Part shown: positions 61,192-64,000 of the stretch, in pieces
Layout of the letters: each line of letters begins with the position of its first letter
Position numbering within the stretch: position 1 is the stretch's first letter
Assembly: GCA_030280995.1 (NCBI GenBank)
Contig: JASXTE010000019.1
Span: 7,799,501-7,863,500 of the forward strand
Length of the DNA stretch: 64,000 bases
Source: Hemileia vastatrix
Taxonomy: Eukaryota > Basidiomycota > Pucciniomycetes > Pucciniales > Zaghouaniaceae
Direction: 5' to 3'
The notes under the pieces: model-generated
Database searches by the model: none
What the model was told of the DNA's origin: nothing
Seen by the model: the letters and a program-made list of their open reading frames with translations, nothing else
Program-made: the position numbers and the translations under genes

Positions 61192-64000
61192 CTACACACT
61201 ATTGGGGTGATATTGTTGAAGGGGGAACTTGATGAAAGGGTAATCCTAGAAAAAGTGTTTTGTAAGATGAGGATTTGATATAATGGATAAGAAGAGGGCA
61301 GGAAAATGATGAGGGATTGAAGGACACAGGGTCAAATATAAGAGGACTTGTAGGCAAGTTGTTTTTTGTCTCTCAGACTACCCCCAGAGTAACTTCAGTA
61401 GTAGCTCTAGCAGTCCCACAAGGAGTGTGAAAATCACTAAAATCATTTTCAAAATTTATTTTTACACAAGGTAAAAAGGACCTTACCATTATTTGAACTT
61501 ATTTTGGTGTTCCAGACAAGGGTAGGACCATTGTCTTGAATCCAATCACTTCCAATCCCTGCTTCCACCCTAACTGATCACTCACATTTTCCTGCTTCAT
61601 CAATCTTCTACTCCCATGATCTTGAGCTGAGACTCTCTCCTATCAATCTACATATGCTCTTATATTTAACTCTGCACTCATGCACTGTGACTCCCCTTTC
61701 CAAACACAAGCTAAAAAATACCCCAGTTTTAGCTTATCTAGATATTTTCATTTTTTTTAGGTTTTTAATTTCTTGAATTTCAAAGCAATTATTTGGAAGT
61801 TTAGACTAACCTAGATATTTTTAATTTTTTAATTTTTATATTCTTTAATTTTTTTCAAAGAACAATGGCAGTTTTAACCACTGTAGACATTTTTACTATC
61901 ATGTTATTTTATAAATGTTACAGAATCATTAGCTGGATGTTTAAAATTCTCTATATTTTTTTTCTTTTTTTTCCTTTTATCAATTTTGATCAGTTGTATC
62001 AACATAATCAATTGAGAGTTTAAAAATTTTAAGATTATTTTTCTCATTTTTCCCTTTTCTTATTAGTTTAGTTTTAAGATAATTGATGTAAAACTAAAGT
62101 CATGTTTTACATTTACTTTGTTTTTTTATTAGGTGATGATTTAAAATATGGGAAGAAAGAGAGAATGAGAAACTGATGTGAAAGAATTAAGACAAGAGAA
62201 GCAAGAGGAGGGGGAGAGCAAGATATACATATAAATATGTATATAAGAAGTAAAAAAAATAACAAGATTTAATGAGAGCCAGCACCAGTTCATGTGCTGA
62301 AAAGAAGCTGTGTCTTTTCAGAATGTGACCTAGTGCTTGCTCACATGCACCCTTGTGTGAGATGAATTAAAAATTGCTTCACTTGTGATCTACTTGACCC
62401 AATTCCTTACAGCCTTACTCTCAAGTCACATGCTGAAAAGAAGCTGATTATTTTCAGCACATGACCTGGTGCTGGCTCCCAGGCACCCTTGTGTCAGATG
62501 GAAAACAAGTTTCTTGAATTTTAATCCATTTGAACCATTTCCTGACACCCCCATTCTCAGGGTCATGTGCTGAAAAGATGCAGTGTTTTTTCAGCATGAG
62601 ACCTGACATTGGAGGCATGAAGTTATGATTCAAATGAATCAAAAGTCATAGAAAAATTTGATTCATTTAACCCAAGGGGGCAGGAGAGAAATACACTAGG
62701 TCATGTGCTGAAAAGACACAGCATCTTTTCAGGAACACACCCTGAAAGTAAAAGGGTGCAAGAGGAGGTGATTATGGCAAATGAGGAATATTGGGAGCAT
62801 CCTACAGAAGCATGGGGTATTGGGATAGAGTCATGAGAGTGCAATAAAGCTCAGGAGATATAGGGTGTGGAAAATGGCTGATTAGAACCCACAAGGAGCT
62901 ATGTGGGGAAAATGGGAACACAAAATACATACATGAAGTTAAATTTAAAGGCCCTTCTGAGTAACCAGGGGGGGCTGAGTGGGGTGCCCCTGGGTTCCAA
63001 AAAAGGGCTACAGAGGGAAAAAAGAAAGACTTTTAACAGTTTTTTACATATTATTTCCTTTCCAATTTTTGAAGGTCTAAATTACATGATGGAATTATTA
63101 AAAAAAAATCCAACCCACATACTTTATTTAACTGAATTTACTTGTACTTTTTAGAATATGCCAGGCTTTAGAATATTTAATCATTAATAATTTAAATCAA
63201 ATCAATTAAAAAACCATCCCACTGTATTTTAACTCTGGCTTCTGCATAGTGTCAAAATTTCTGTGTCCTTCAAAAGTAAGATCATCCTTAATGAGGGTGT
63301 TGCACTGAGGATTAGCAAGTGCTATAGAGGAAACAAAGATTGGCCTATCTGCAGATTTAACCAAGGAATTAGAGCACAAAATTTCAAGATTTTTGAAAGT
63401 AAGATAGAGGACAAAAATTTATTACACAAAATACATCATATACTTGAGACACAGTGTTCAGAGCACTCTATAAATAATCATCACATTATTATCAAATATA
63501 TGACGTTTTTAAAATAGAGACAGAACCCAACCAGCCAACAAGCCCTTAAAAGTATGACCTAAAGCCTTTATCAGAATTGAAAATTATTCAATAAGTCAGA
63601 CATCATGATATATAATCAAGTATTTTATTTGAGTGATAATAATCTTGATATAACTGCACTCAACATGTACTCATAATACAAGTTTTAAATTTTAGTTACT
63701 TAATTTATACTGGACTAGCATTAATGAAAGTCAAGTATAAAATCATCTGAACAGTTTTAAAAAAGAGCCAACTTCAAAAGAAACCAAAATGAAATGTCAA
63801 TATAGAAAGTCATTCAATAATATTAAGGAGTAATGACAATACTGAGAAAAGACTACGGCACAGCTAGATCAAATTCCAACCAACCAAAAGTCATTTTCAA
63901 TATTAAAAATACTTCTTTAATATTAAATAATCATATTAAATTATGAGAACCAACCATAATTCTTCACTTCTGATTTCCACTTCCCAAAAATGAATGCACA
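61192..64000. other. Decayed or intergenic sequence, no gene recognised
   Basis: After the Ty3 RNase H fragment no further integrase or LTR can be read. Short open frames (62903-63154, 63263-63517) lack protein-like composition or a recognisable motif. The only clear structure is the hairpin repeat at 62285-62760. Confidence 0.5.
62285..62760. repeat. Four copies of a hairpin-containing repeat, period about 136 bp
   Basis: CATGTGCTGAAAAG (or CACATGCTGAAAAG) followed 8-12 bases later by CTTTTCAG plus CACATG variants occurs near 62292, 62428, 62565 and 62700. Each copy can fold into a stem of about 8-14 bp. Sequence between copies (CCTGGTGC..., CACCCTTGTGT...) is also partly conserved, so it is a diverged tandem repeat. 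Confidence 0.75.

Overview
This window is transposon-dense, AT-rich eukaryotic DNA, most likely from a basidiomycete fungus. A rust (Pucciniales) is my best guess, but it is an inference. The support is short GT-AG introns (about 55-120 bp), a fungal Tnp2/Plavaka-type CACTA transposase next to a TET/JBP-like dioxygenase, chromodomain Ty3 and Ty1/copia elements, and only two host-like genes. Those two sit in a small GC-richer island at 38.8-43.4 kb: DCP2 (+) and a UPF0183/PHAF1-like gene (-). They are divergent and separated by a 23-bp minisatellite.

Region 1-33.4 kb is a nest. A minus-oriented, pol-deleted Ty3-type LTR element (387-33449, TSD TATAT) carries a 27,037-bp DNA transposon (6285-33321) inside its 5' LTR. 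The giant transposon has 41-bp terminal inverted repeats (39/41 matching by eye) that start CACCACAG, each containing a perfect 22-bp palindrome. Comparison with two other copies of the LTR shows a 3-bp target duplication, as expected for CACTA elements. Its cargo is a TET/JBP-like 2OG-Fe(II) dioxygenase, a five-exon unknown gene, two diverged paralogues of one unknown family, a Tnp2/Plavaka-like transposase and a Rad5/Rad16-type SNF2 ATPase with one in-frame TGA. It also carries an 800-bp run of consecutive hairpins and a 2-kb palindromic satellite. A transposon carrying its own DNA-base oxidase and chromatin remodeller is the most interesting system here.

33.6-37.5 kb is a Tc1/mariner-type element (TA duplication, about 360-bp inverted repeats) with a broken transposase and a broken accessory gene. 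44.1-50.1 kb is a second TIR element (TA flanks) holding a decayed coiled-coil gene cut by a solo LTR (TSD CTATC). 50.6-61.2 kb holds two facing Ty3 copies. The rightward one is interrupted by a 261-bp MITE whose ends have the same architecture as the giant transposon (TSD AAA), and by a Ty1/copia element (TSD GTATG). 61.2-64 kb shows only decayed sequence and a four-copy hairpin repeat.

Exon boundaries were derived by hand from splice sites and reading phase. Each multi-exon model given as a CDS sums to a multiple of three. Family assignments rest on motifs recognised by eye, not on database searches.
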